From an uncultured Saccharospirillaceae bacterium (GTDB taxonomy: Bacteria > Pseudomonadota > Gammaproteobacteria > Pseudomonadales > Oceanobacteraceae), in the NCBI GenBank assembly GCA_947503895.1, contig CANNFT010000008.1, positions 203,883-267,882 on the forward strand: 64,000 nucleotides of DNA. Reading direction: 5' to 3'. This document shows, piece by piece, positions 28,736 through 37,618 of the stretch; positions within the stretch are counted from its first letter, which is position 1; the number at the start of each line of letters is the position of its first letter. A model generated the notes under the pieces. That model worked only from the letters and a program-made list of their open reading frames with translations. It was not told the DNA's origin and did no database searches. The translations under genes and the position numbers were made by a program.

Positions 28736-28771
28736 GATCGAGACAAGAAAGTGTTCAATTTTCTTGTGTGG

Positions 28772-29914
28772 TTACAATATCGCTCTCGCGACGATTTCTT
28801 TCATAATTTCATTGGTACCAGCATAGATTTTTTGCACGCGAGAGTCTGCCCAAGCCCGTGCGATTGGGTATTCCCACATATAGCCGTATCCGCCGTGGAG
28901 TTGCACACACTCATCCATTACGCGACATTGTAAATCGGTTGAGATTTGCTTCATCATGGCAGCAGTCGGAATATCGAGCTTTTTCTCTAAATGCAACTCT
29001 AGGCAACGATCAACAAAAACGCGCATGGCGGTCGTATCTGCGTGCATCTCTGCCATTTTAAAGCGAGTATTTTGAAATTTGGCAATTGATTTGCCGAATG
29101 CCGTACGTTCTTTCACGTACTCTTTGGTTAATTCTAAAGCGGCTTCGCATGCGGCCACTGCACCGAGTCCTACGATTAAGCGCTCTTGGGGCAGCTCTTG
29201 CATCAAAGCAATAAAACCCATGCCTTCGGCAGAGCCTAATAAATTATCTGCAGGGATTTTAACGTCGTTAAAGAATAGCTCTGAAGTGTCTTGAGCTTTC
29301 ATGCCCACTTTTTCTAGGTTACTGCCTTTTTCGAAACCTTCTGTGCCGGCTTCGACCAGAAATAAGCTGGTGCCTTTTGCGCCTTCTGCGGGGTTGGTTT
29401 TGGCTACCACGATGACCAGGTCAGCCATTTGACCATTCGTGATGAAGGTTTTCGACCCATTGAGAACGTAGTGGTCCCCTTTTTTAATGGCCGTTGTTTT
29501 CACCCCTTGCAGGTCTGATCCGGCTCCGGGTTCGGTCATGGCAATGGCACCGATCATTTCACCACTGATTAACTTGGGTATGTAATGTTGCTTTTGCGCT
29601 TCGGTTCCCCAGTTCAAGATATAAGGCATAATAATGTCGCTATGCAATGACCAGCCAATGCCTGAGCAGCCTGCTCTGGCGACTTCTTCGATGAGAACGG
29701 CACTGTAACGAAAATCACAACCTAAACCGCCGTAGGCTTCTGGGGCGGTTGGGCAAAGAAATCCCATTTCTCCAGCTTTCGTCCACACTTCACGGCTGAC
29801 TTGGCCATCTTTTTCCCACTGTGCGTGGTAGGGCACGGCTTCCTTATCCAGAAATTTTTTAACCGTGCTGCGAAAACCTTCTAGGTCAGCGTCGAATAAT
29901 GTACGCGGGATCAT
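28772..29914 (-). CDS. Acyl-CoA dehydrogenase
   Basis: 380 residues, the usual length for an FAD-dependent acyl-CoA dehydrogenase that makes the trans-2-enoyl-CoA. The FAD/substrate stretch GAIAMTEPGAGSDLQG, the following KTFITNGQMADL, and the C-terminal LHGGYGYMWEYPIARAWADS and YAGTNEIMKEIVAR are all present. The chain length is not clear. It lies apart from the other beta-oxidation genes, upstream of an AraC-type regulator on the same strand which may control it. Confidence 0.92.
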   Translation of the reverse strand: MIPRTLFDADLEGFRSTVKKFLDKEAVPYHAQWEKDGQVSREVWTKAGEMGFLCPTAPEAYGGLGCDFRYSAVLIEEVARAGCSGIGWSLHSDIIMPYILNWGTEAQKQHYIPKLISGEMIGAIAMTEPGAGSDLQGVKTTAIKKGDHYVLNGSKTFITNGQMADLVIVVAKTNPAEGAKGTSLFLVEAGTEGFEKGSNLEKVGMKAQDTSELFFNDVKIPADNLLGSAEGMGFIALMQELPQERLIVGLGAVAACEAALELTKEYVKERTAFGKSIAKFQNTRFKMAEMHADTTAMRVFVDRCLELHLEKKLDIPTAAMMKQISTDLQCRVMDECVQLHGGYGYMWEYPIARAWADSRVQKIYAGTNEIMKEIVARAIL

Positions 29915-30428
29915 CTTAGTACCTCATTTTTATTTTTAGCGGTTTGCGGAAACTCGTACGAGCTTACTGGTCGACACGCGTAGGGATATGTCGTGTTCGT
30001 CCCTTCTGCCAATTTTGTACGACTCAGGATTGGCATGTCTGTTTTTATACAGTCGACCGTTTCTTCTGTCCGAATTACATGAAAATGTCTAATGCTCATT
30101 GTCGTTGCCTCAGCACCGAGGGCGTCTCTTACGTTTTCCAGATACGTGAAATCAGTGTCGCAGTGAGGTGGGGGGTTGCTCAATGACGAAATCAGTCATA
30201 TGCAATGGCCAGCCAGCCATTTATATAATTAAAAATACGTAAAGGGGAAATTGAAAAACGAAAAGCGTCTATCTGGCAGAGAATGTGGCGTTTAGCGAAT
30301 TTAAATGAATATTCCCATCGCGCTAATTAAAGGTGTCGTGCTACGCACCGCTTTAGATGAATATTGTGCAGAGTGGAATGATTTTGAGCGATTGATGAGT
30401 ATTCAAACGCTCAACGTGTTGATCAACG
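29915..30428. other. Intergenic region upstream of acyl-CoA dehydrogenase
   Basis: Promoter region for the dehydrogenase gene (minus strand). A 90-codon frame (29911-30183, minus) ends on the dehydrogenase start with an ATGA overlap, but its sequence has no protein-like features. Nothing else stands out. Confidence 0.5.
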
Positions 30429-31442
30429 TCAGTGAGCCGCATTCTCAGCTTGGCGGTAGTCTCCGGGCGTCACCCCCGTCCATTTTTTAAATGCGCGGTG
30501 GAAAGTACTGGGTTCCGTAAATCCGACTTTTAATGCTATTTCATTGATGCTGAATTTATTTTGTCCGAGATGATAGATGGCGATATCGCGACGTACTTGA
30601 TCTTTAATTTCTTGGAACGAGGTCTCTTCTTCTTTCAAGCGACGGCGTAAAGTTTGTGTCGACGTGTTCAGTTGAAATGCGATGCTTTCGAAATCGGGCA
30701 TTTCGTTTTCGGGGCTGCGCTCTAATATTTGACGAATTTGTGCGTTAATACTGGCTGTATTATTGGGTTTCACTAGAAAAGCGTAAGGCGCCTCTTTCAT
30801 CAATTCTTCTAGATCTTGTTCGTTTCGAATAATCGGAAGGTCTAAATACTTATTTTCGATGCGAATCAAATTTTCAGGCTGATTAAAGCGTTGCTCACCA
30901 TAAAAAAAGTAACGATATTCATCGGCGTGCGGAGGACGAGAATAGCGAAAATCAGCGACCTCAATAGGAATACGTTTGCCGGTCAGCCAGCAGCTTAATC
31001 GGTGCCAGAGCACCAAATGAAACTCTGTCATGTAATGGTGTTTATTTAGGCTGGGTCGGCGCTGATTGATCACAATCGCACCGCTTTGCGCATCGACGTT
31101 AAATTCCGGTTGAATCGCCATGTCAAACAATGAATAGAAGCGAGTACCCTTTATGAGGGCATCCTTCAAGGACGAGCTGTGGATAATCAGCTGGCAAAGG
31201 GTTTCAAAGGTGCCCGGCATACAACGTTTGTCGTCCTGGCCGAGGCATTCATCTTGTAGATCATTCGCCAATACCCGCAGTAATTTAGCCATCTTGTCTG
31301 GGTAAACTCGGGCTTTAGGCTCACTTAATAACTCTAATCCAATATCGGCTTTATTTAAGATAGATTGTGCGTCCAGCCCTTTGGCTGTAGCCCCTGCTAT
31401 CGCTGCTCGAACATAGTGACTGGCGATGGTTGTTGTTTTCAT
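30429..31442 (-). CDS. AraC-family transcriptional regulator with arabinose-binding-like domain
   Basis: 337 residues from the ATG at 31442 (an in-frame start 12 codons earlier has an unlike extension). N-terminal part (about 1-230) resembles the OruR/ArgR-type Arabinose_bd domain (ASHYVRAAIAGATAKGLD at the start). C-terminal double helix-turn-helix at about 235-335: AFQLNTSTQTLRRRLKEE and the signature HLGQNKFSINEIALKVGFTEPSTFHRAFKKWTGVTPGDYR. Such regulators often control neighbouring fatty-acid or CoA genes; here the acyl-CoA dehydrogenase or the CoA transferase are candidates. Confidence 0.9.
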   Translation of the reverse strand: MKTTTIASHYVRAAIAGATAKGLDAQSILNKADIGLELLSEPKARVYPDKMAKLLRVLANDLQDECLGQDDKRCMPGTFETLCQLIIHSSSLKDALIKGTRFYSLFDMAIQPEFNVDAQSGAIVINQRRPSLNKHHYMTEFHLVLWHRLSCWLTGKRIPIEVADFRYSRPPHADEYRYFFYGEQRFNQPENLIRIENKYLDLPIIRNEQDLEELMKEAPYAFLVKPNNTASINAQIRQILERSPENEMPDFESIAFQLNTSTQTLRRRLKEEETSFQEIKDQVRRDIAIYHLGQNKFSINEIALKVGFTEPSTFHRAFKKWTGVTPGDYRQAENAAH

Positions 31443-31792
31443 AGAAGGCCCTTTTCCACATCTGTCTCCGTGATGCAACCTGACAGCGACACAAGCTTTG
31501 AATCTAAATTCACGGATTCAATATCATACCCATGCCGCACTATAGTGCAATACCTGCCATGTTAACCGATGTTGACTTATTTTGTCTCTTGCAAGGCTGA
31601 AGAGGTGACTTAAACGGGTCGAAACGGGTGAAGTCTGGGCGCGTGATCAAGGGGGTTATCAGATGCATTGAGTCTATCCCATTGGCTCGGTTTGAATGAA
31701 AGGGTCGGTAATTGGCTATTGGATCGAGCAATGATTGGATTGGGCTACGCTTCAAGCATGAACCGAATCTTCTCTCATGTTGGTCAACGCTC
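31443..31792. other. Divergent region between araC-type regulator and SnoaL-like gene
   Basis: No gene. It holds the promoters of both flanking genes. Frames of 60 to 96 codons here overlap each other on both strands and show no family pattern. Confidence 0.5.
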
Positions 31793-32176
31793 ATGTCGCT
31801 TACACAAAAACGTAATAAAGAAAATGCCATGGCCTTTTATGAATTGGCTTTCTTAGGAAACCCTATCGAAGCCGTTCGTCGTTATGTGGGGAAAGAGTAT
31901 ATTCAACACAATCCACTCGTCGGTGATGGTCCGCAAGCGTTTATCGATTACTTTGAGGACATGAGGGACGTCTACCCCAACAAGTCGATCAAATTTGTTC
32001 GATCTGTTGTCGAGGGAGATTTAGTGGCGCTGCATACTCATCAAGTTTGGCCTGATCAAGAGGAATACGTCACTATGGATTTTTTTCGTTTCGATGAATG
32101 CGGAAAAATTATTGAGCACTGGGATGTGATTCAAAAAGTGCCGGAGGACACAAAAAACGGGCACTTAATGTATTAA
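31793..32176 (+). CDS. SnoaL-like/NTF2-like protein
   Basis: 127 residues from ATG 31793; the upstream in-frame part is unlike the family. The cone-shaped NTF2 fold is suggested by AVRRYVGKEYIQHNPLVGDG, VVEGDLVALHTHQ and DFFRFDECGKIIEHWDVIQKV, the latter being the typical last strand of SnoaL-like polyketide cyclases and ester isomerases. Substrate unknown. Adjacent to a class III CoA transferase gene on the same strand. Confidence 0.85.
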   Translation: MSLTQKRNKENAMAFYELAFLGNPIEAVRRYVGKEYIQHNPLVGDGPQAFIDYFEDMRDVYPNKSIKFVRSVVEGDLVALHTHQVWPDQEEYVTMDFFRFDECGKIIEHWDVIQKVPEDTKNGHLMY

Positions 32177-32220
32177 AGGGCGGCAGACCTTATCCTACGA
32201 GGAAGGGGAGTCATGCCATT

Positions 32221-32280
32221 TTCTGTGTTGTGTTTTTTTGATTTAACCCATTAGATCTTTAAAGCACGCATTAAAACACG
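32221..32280 (+). repeat. Dispersed intergenic repeat, copy 1
   Basis: TCTGTGTTGTGTTTTTTTGA and the following TTAACCCATTAGATCTTTAA match the copies at 45831-45916 and 48829-48917. Only the first two thirds of the element are conserved here. Confidence 0.6.
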
Positions 32281-32430
32281 TTCTTAGTATGAGGCGATCT
32301 AACAGTCATAACTTTATTCATTCGGCAGAAAGGAGGCTGAATATTCCTGCCAATTAGGCTGAATCAATCTGTTATAGGCGTTGCAATGGTTAAATGCTAT
32401 TTTGTGGCGACGTTGAAAAGGATGGTCAGT

Positions 32431-33591
32431 ATGTTATCGGGTTTAAAAGTTTTAGATTTCTCTGCGTTACTACCAGGACCTTACGCTACATTAATGATGG
32501 CAGATATGGGAGCTGAGGTGTTAAGGGTGGAATCACCCACTCGTCCTGATTTAGTGCGAGCATTGCCGCCGCAAGATGCCAGCGGCCAAAGCGCGGCACA
32601 CAGTTATTTAAATCGCGGTAAACGAGCCATTACTTTAGATCTAAAACAGCCTGAATCCATCGAAATTATCACGAAACTGATCAAAGAATATGACATTGTG
32701 GTTGAACAATTTCGCCCAGGTGTCATGAAAAAATTGGGGCTGGATTACGCGTCACTAGCCGCAATTAATCCTGCACTAATTTATTGCTCAATCACCGGTT
32801 ATGGGCAAACAGGCCCATTAAAGCATCGCGCTGGCCACGATATTAATTACCTTGCTCGATCGGGCGTTGCAGATTATTCACGGCGACTTGGGGAAGCACC
32901 TATACCGCAGGGCATTCAAATTGCTGACATTGCAGGTGGGAGTCACCATGCTGTGATGGGAATTTTGGCTGCCGTAGTTCAAAGGCTAAGATCGAAGAAA
33001 GGACAATACTTAGACATCAGCATGACGGATTGTGCGTTTAGCATGAACGCCATGTTTGCGGCAGGTTATTTGGGTGGAGAGGTCGAACCAACAGCAGAAT
33101 CGAATATGCTCAATGGCGGCAGCTTTTATGATTACTACGAAACGTCTGATGGTCGATTTATGTCGGTAGGATCACTGGAGCCTCAATTCTTAAAACAGAT
33201 TTGTGAGGCCCTTGATTTAACATCGCTGCTATCCCTAGCGGCTAGCCCTAAACCAAATGAAAGCAAGCAATTTAAAGATGCATTAAAAGAAACGTTCCTG
33301 CGTCATGATTTTAATCATTGGTGCAATGTTTTTTCTGATTTGGACTGCTGTGTTGAGCCGGTATTATCTTTTGCTGAAGCGGTAACCCAACCTCACGCTC
33401 AAGAACGTGGCTGGGTAACGCAGATATGCGCGAACGAAAAATCGATTCCACAATTAAGTAATCCGATTCTTAAAACAGGTGAGGGCAAAGAAGCGGGCAG
33501 GGAATTGGGCGCACATACTCATTCGGTACTCAGAGATTTAGGGTTTACGGATGACGATATTCAAGCATATAAAACGCGAAAAATAATCTAG
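32431..33591 (+). CDS. Class III CoA transferase (CaiB/BaiF family)
   Basis: 386 residues from ATG 32431, with AAGGA 8 bases upstream; in-frame starts at 32386 and 32422 also exist. It opens LSGLKVLDFSALLPGPYATLMMADMGAEV, typical for the family, with the conserved Asp expected in the middle (IQIADIAGGSH) and DISMTDCAFSMN. The closest in look are alpha-methylacyl-CoA racemase-like members, which act on branched or bile acid CoA esters, but the family also has formyl- and carnitine-CoA transferases. Confidence 0.85.
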   Translation: MLSGLKVLDFSALLPGPYATLMMADMGAEVLRVESPTRPDLVRALPPQDASGQSAAHSYLNRGKRAITLDLKQPESIEIITKLIKEYDIVVEQFRPGVMKKLGLDYASLAAINPALIYCSITGYGQTGPLKHRAGHDINYLARSGVADYSRRLGEAPIPQGIQIADIAGGSHHAVMGILAAVVQRLRSKKGQYLDISMTDCAFSMNAMFAAGYLGGEVEPTAESNMLNGGSFYDYYETSDGRFMSVGSLEPQFLKQICEALDLTSLLSLAASPKPNESKQFKDALKETFLRHDFNHWCNVFSDLDCCVEPVLSFAEAVTQPHAQERGWVTQICANEKSIPQLSNPILKTGEGKEAGRELGAHTHSVLRDLGFTDDDIQAYKTRKII

Positions 33592-33695
33592 CGTTTATCG
33601 TTTTAATGGGCTGCTTCCCACAATCATCCGGCAGTTTTGAGGACTTATGCTGGGAGAGTTGGCCAATGTGTATAATATGCCTGAGCGGATGTGTT

Positions 33696-34367
33696 ATGAA
33701 GTGGGTAAAAAACTTGTTAATCGTGTTAATCATTGGCACGGTCACAGCTTGCAGTACGCTTAAAGATTGGCGCTACGCCACACATGACGAAACTGATTTA
33801 CACTCAATCTATGTGGTTAGCCACGGTTGGCATACTGGAATGGTGATTCCACAGCGAGCAGTTCGTAAGGCCCTTCCTTTCTTGAATAATACATTTAGTC
33901 GTTCATCCGACAGTCTTCAGAATTCGTCTTTTTTTGAAATTGGCTGGGGCGACAAAGGGTTTTATCAATCGGAAGAAATCACTTCCAGTTTAACGCTTCA
34001 AGCGATATTTTGGCCGACTGACAGTGTGATGCATGTCGTGGCTTTTAATTCTCCACCGGATGAGTATTTTATTGGCAGCGAAGTGGTGGAAGTGCCGTTA
34101 TCGTCGCAGGCTTTGCAGGCACTACTAATGGGCATCTCTTCCTCATTTTATTACGATAAACGTGGAGAGCCGGTTGCTACAAAAAAAGGGTTATACGGCG
34201 ATAGCTATTTTTATCAAGCGGTTGGTTATTACCATCTCACCAATACGTGTAATACTTGGACAGCTTCGATGCTTAACACCGCAGGTGTGCCCATTCGTAC
34301 GATTTTAACCCTCACCGCCAGCAGTGTGATGAAGCAAGTACGTGCTGCGTTAATGTGCAAAAAGTGA
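33696..34367 (+). CDS. DUF2459 lipoprotein
   Basis: 223 residues from ATG 33696 (GAGCGGA upstream); a longer frame upstream is unlike the family. The N-terminus is a lipoprotein signal with lipobox VTAC. The body has the DUF2459 marks VVSHGWHTGMV, FEIGWGDKGFY and NTCNTWTASML with conserved His and Cys, suggesting a papain-like or transglutaminase-like active site; function unknown. It lies 105 bases after the CoA transferase gene, same strand. Confidence 0.85.
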   Translation: MKWVKNLLIVLIIGTVTACSTLKDWRYATHDETDLHSIYVVSHGWHTGMVIPQRAVRKALPFLNNTFSRSSDSLQNSSFFEIGWGDKGFYQSEEITSSLTLQAIFWPTDSVMHVVAFNSPPDEYFIGSEVVEVPLSSQALQALLMGISSSFYYDKRGEPVATKKGLYGDSYFYQAVGYYHLTNTCNTWTASMLNTAGVPIRTILTLTASSVMKQVRAALMCKK

Positions 34368-34544
34368 AAATTACGGCCGCTAACAAGTTGCATTTAGCGT
34401 TTCCCGAAAACAAGCCGGAGAGCGAAGTAAATTAAGGACGTTAAATAGAGGATTAATCAAAATACTAAAAAGCGGCCGATATCAGTCTACCTCTAAAGAA
34501 TTTGGTTTTACTTACTGAAGTCTTAGTCATTATTCGAGAACGCA

Positions 34545-35258
34545 TTATTGAACGACATCAAAACTATAGGTGCGCCGTTGAATCCCTCTAATAAAACCAC
34601 CTTCACCGAAGTTGGGATCAAGTGAGCCCGCTTGAGAACGTTCTAATATTACCGTTCCGTCGCAAGACGTTGCATTGTCGGGTAGGTCACTCAGTTGAAA
34701 TCTGTAAGTACCATCATCCGGACTTGAATCGCCCGCTATGGATATCCTACTGCTTCCGCCGCCTTCTAAACTGCATATATATGTGAACGAAAAACTTAAA
34801 TCGCCATCGGCCGTTGGCGTCCAGTTCAGGGTCACGACATCATTAAACTGAAAATCTAAATTCTGTTCAGATGTGATGCCAAAGGGGTCGGGGAGCATCA
34901 CCGTAGAGCTTGGTGCGCTGGTGTCTTCCGATCTTGTAAACGACACTAAAAATTGAGTATTGACGCTATCCCCAGAAAAGGCGGTTTCATAATACGTACT
35001 CAGGATATCATCTACTCTGGTTAACGTATGCTCTTCACCATTGGCGAAAGCGGTGAGTGAATCAGATGAAGTCAATTCCAACTGTGAGCCGCCGACGCCT
35101 GAGCCAACGTAAAGCGTTACTTCTACTTTTGTGCTGCTGTTTCCGGTGGCAATGACTTTAATTTCGGCTCGGATACCGTCGGTTTTAACGTTATCCGATT
35201 CAGTGCTGGAGCACCCTACCAGCAGGCCAATACAAATGATAAAAAGCGAACGTAACAT
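34545..35258 (-). CDS. Hypothetical lipoprotein
   Basis: 237 residues from the ATG at 35258. Signal peptide of type II: MLRSLFIICIGLLVGCSS with the Cys at residue 16. The mature part is rich in Ser, Thr and Asp with alternating strands, suggesting a beta-sandwich surface lipoprotein. A repeat-like pattern of short strands is visible but no family is recognised. Alone on the minus strand. Confidence 0.65.
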   Translation of the reverse strand: MLRSLFIICIGLLVGCSSTESDNVKTDGIRAEIKVIATGNSSTKVEVTLYVGSGVGGSQLELTSSDSLTAFANGEEHTLTRVDDILSTYYETAFSGDSVNTQFLVSFTRSEDTSAPSSTVMLPDPFGITSEQNLDFQFNDVVTLNWTPTADGDLSFSFTYICSLEGGGSSRISIAGDSSPDDGTYRFQLSDLPDNATSCDGTVILERSQAGSLDPNFGEGGFIRGIQRRTYSFDVVQ

Positions 35259-35794
35259 TGCGGTGCCCCCAATAAAGTTTGGCATCTAATAAGCGTAGCA
35301 GATCAATTTACGGGAGACTTATAGGATGTGCGCCTTGAGTAGAATGATGCTGTTGATGAAGGCAGAAATATTTCATTGAATTCACGGCCTACACGACCGG
35401 CCAGTACTTTAGACTCAATGCGGTGCAGGCATCGGTGTGCTAGTTTGCTCCCTCGATTTAGTGATTCTTGACTTCACTTCACAATGTTTTTGTATATACG
35501 GTCAGTGTATTATCAGAATCGAAACCGGATATTCAAATATGAAGCAAATGCAAGAGCCCAGTAATGATGGGAGGTCGAGAGCCGTTTAGTCATTCGATCA
35601 TGGTAACCGGTAACAGATCAGGTTATTTGATGCGTCGATTATAACGGTGGCATAATGTGCGCTATGAACCTTGGTTGGTCAGAAAAGCTGTTGATTTACA
35701 GTAAGAAATACTTTGACGGCTGGATAATGATAGAGCAGATTATCAGGAACCAAGATTGATAGCTGAATTGTTAAGTGCTACTAAAGTTGAAACT
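35259..35794. other. Intergenic region at the start of the accessory island
   Basis: No gene of normal length. A 31-residue frame (35664-35759, starting MNLGWSEKLLIYSKKY) precedes the DUF4238 gene and may be a leader peptide or remnant. The region is AT-rich. Confidence 0.4.
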
Positions 35795-36676
35795 ATGAGT
35801 GTTCCGAAGAGACATCATTTTGTACCGCGCTGGTATCTAGATCAGTTTGCTGATAAAGATGGAATGCTTAATCTTTATGATAAACTGAATCGTAAGTGGC
35901 GTCGTCAGAAACCAAATAAGGCTATGCATAGAAACAATTACTATCATCAGTCTTGGGCTCCAGTTGGAATTGATCCTTATACATTGGAAAGAAAGTTCGG
36001 GAATGATATAGAGCCGAATGGAAAAGTATGTATCAACAAGATGATATCTTGGGAAGCTGAACTTACTAAAGAAGAGTGGAATGCGATTGTTATTTACATT
36101 ACTTTCCAGCGAGTAAGAGTGCCTAGGCAAGCCGAGGCCGCCAAAGAGTTATTGAGAAATTATATTCTGATAAATGGCGATGCAGAAACGACCAAAATGG
36201 TTCTTGACGGTGAGCTGAAGCTAACTATTAACGATTCCTTCCGTTTCGATTTCATGAAAATGGCTTCAAGCCACTTATATAAATATTTTTTAAGAATGGA
36301 TTGGGAAATAATCGAGCCAGAAGGCTCGGAGTTTATAACTACTGACAGTCCAGTCACATTTTTTAATCCGGAAATTCCACCACCTTTTGAATCGGGTTTA
36401 GGTTTGATAGGAACTGTGGTGTTCTTTCCAATTAATCCCAAAAAGCTACTGCTGATGAGGCACCCTGAAGCGCTCGAGCAGGGGGCGGACTTAGTCAAAC
36501 CCGTCGAAGAACCTTTTGCTCAGAATCGTCAAACAGTTGTTAGTCAGCGCTTTAGATGGCCTGAAGATCAAGTTGTGCGCCACAATAAGCTTATGCTTGA
36601 GTTATCTGACAGATTAGTGGCTGCAAATTCCAAAGAGGTGCTAGAGTCGTTTGCAGGTAGATTAGTTGGCCACTGA
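35795..36676 (+). CDS. DUF4238 domain protein
   Basis: 293 residues from ATG 35795 (a TTG start 13 codons earlier is possible). It opens SVPKRHHFVPRWYLDQFAD, the diagnostic start of the DUF4238 family, and later has EGSEFITTDSPVTFFNPE with a conserved Thr-Asp-Ser-Pro. The family is found sporadically, often in mobile or cassette regions, and its function is unknown. Codon use and AT content differ from the core genes, and a transposase-type element begins 12 bases after its stop, so it was probably acquired. Confidence 0.85.
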   Translation: MSVPKRHHFVPRWYLDQFADKDGMLNLYDKLNRKWRRQKPNKAMHRNNYYHQSWAPVGIDPYTLERKFGNDIEPNGKVCINKMISWEAELTKEEWNAIVIYITFQRVRVPRQAEAAKELLRNYILINGDAETTKMVLDGELKLTINDSFRFDFMKMASSHLYKYFLRMDWEIIEPEGSEFITTDSPVTFFNPEIPPPFESGLGLIGTVVFFPINPKKLLLMRHPEALEQGADLVKPVEEPFAQNRQTVVSQRFRWPEDQVVRHNKLMLELSDRLVAANSKEVLESFAGRLVGH

Positions 36677-36688
36677 GAATAACCAAAG

Positions 36689-37270
36689 AATAACCAAAGG
36701 ACACTCACGCTATCATAAATATTATGATTGATAATCAACAGTCAATTCTTTGAATAAACTGAAAATCAAAGTTACGGTTAGACTTGTACTTCGATAACGA
36801 AATTAGATGGTTTGTCGGATTTTGATTAGAAAATAATTAGAAATGATCACAGCGAACCGATCCCGCTGATTTTGCAAGGTGCGCGTCCTAGAGGGTTTAG
36901 AAGTGCTTTGAACAGGCAGTTTTCCCGGGTATGCGCTCAAGCCCGAAATGGTGTTGAACGGATTCAAGTGTTTTACTACTACCAACAAAGCCCTTGAATG
37001 ACTCTTCAAATTTCTCTGAAATCGTAAGCCAGTTATCTATTTCAAGACCTAGACGAGTAAGAATAATAGGCGTGTTTTTGTCAATTGCACCTCGTTTGTC
37101 TGATCGCAATACTCTACCCGTCCAATCCACTAGCTCTAGATAATTTGTAAGGCGGAATGGCAAGCCTGTTGGCATGTCTTTTCTGGGATTGCCAACAAAA
37201 GGAAAAAGTAATTTCGCCTGTTGATTGGGGTGATTTGGACTTTTTGCATGCTTTGCTTTTTTACATCGTC
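36689..37270 (-). mobile_element. Truncated HUH-transposase element, copy A
   Basis: The left end AATAACCAAAGGACACTCAC and the hairpin ATCATAA/TTATGAT match copy C (from 37619). The copy keeps the C-terminal third of the transposase and is cut where another left end begins at 37271. Short end fragments follow at 37271-37286 and 37287-37311. Confidence 0.85.
36897..37268 (-). pseudogene. C-terminal fragment of transposase (copy A)
   Basis: In-frame fragment from a residue matching about position 211 of the full transposase to its stop, about 95% alike. It lacks the HUH motif and has no start of its own apart from an internal Met at 37175. Non-functional. Confidence 0.85.
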
Positions 37271-37312
37271 AATAACCAAAGGACACGGTAACCAAAGGAC
37301 ACTCACTCTATA

Positions 37313-37606
37313 AATAACCAAAGGACACTCACGCTATCATAAATATTATGATTTATAATCAACAGCTAATTCTTTGAATAACCTGAAAATCAAAGTTACG
37401 GTTAGACTTGTACTTCGATAACGAAATTAGATGGTTTGTCGGATTTTGATTAGAAAATAATTAGAAATGATCACAGCGAACCGATCCCGCTGATTTTGGA
37501 AGGTGCGCGTCCTAGAGGGTTTAGAAGTGCTTTGAACAGGCAGTTTTCCCGGGTATGCGCTCAAGCCCGAAATGGTGTTGAACGGATTCAAGAGTTTTAC
37601 TATTAC
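37313..37606 (-). mobile_element. Truncated HUH-transposase element, copy B
   Basis: Same left end as copies A and C, with only the last about 30 codons of the transposase before the sequence jumps to the left end of copy C. Internal deletion derivative. Confidence 0.85.
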
Positions 37607-37618
37607 CGATAACCAAAT

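Larger units (their letters stand above)
27799..28771. other. Long region with little coding signal
   Basis: About 970 bases. Only one short frame (28478-28615, minus) looks protein-like. The rest has many stops in all frames and no recognised RNA gene or repeat. It may contain decayed genes. Confidence 0.5.

Noticed and set aside
29911..30183. 90-codon frame whose stop overlaps the acyl-CoA dehydrogenase start (ATGA)
   Set aside because: The overlap is tempting, but the sequence lacks hydrophobic core patterns and no family is seen; probably chance.
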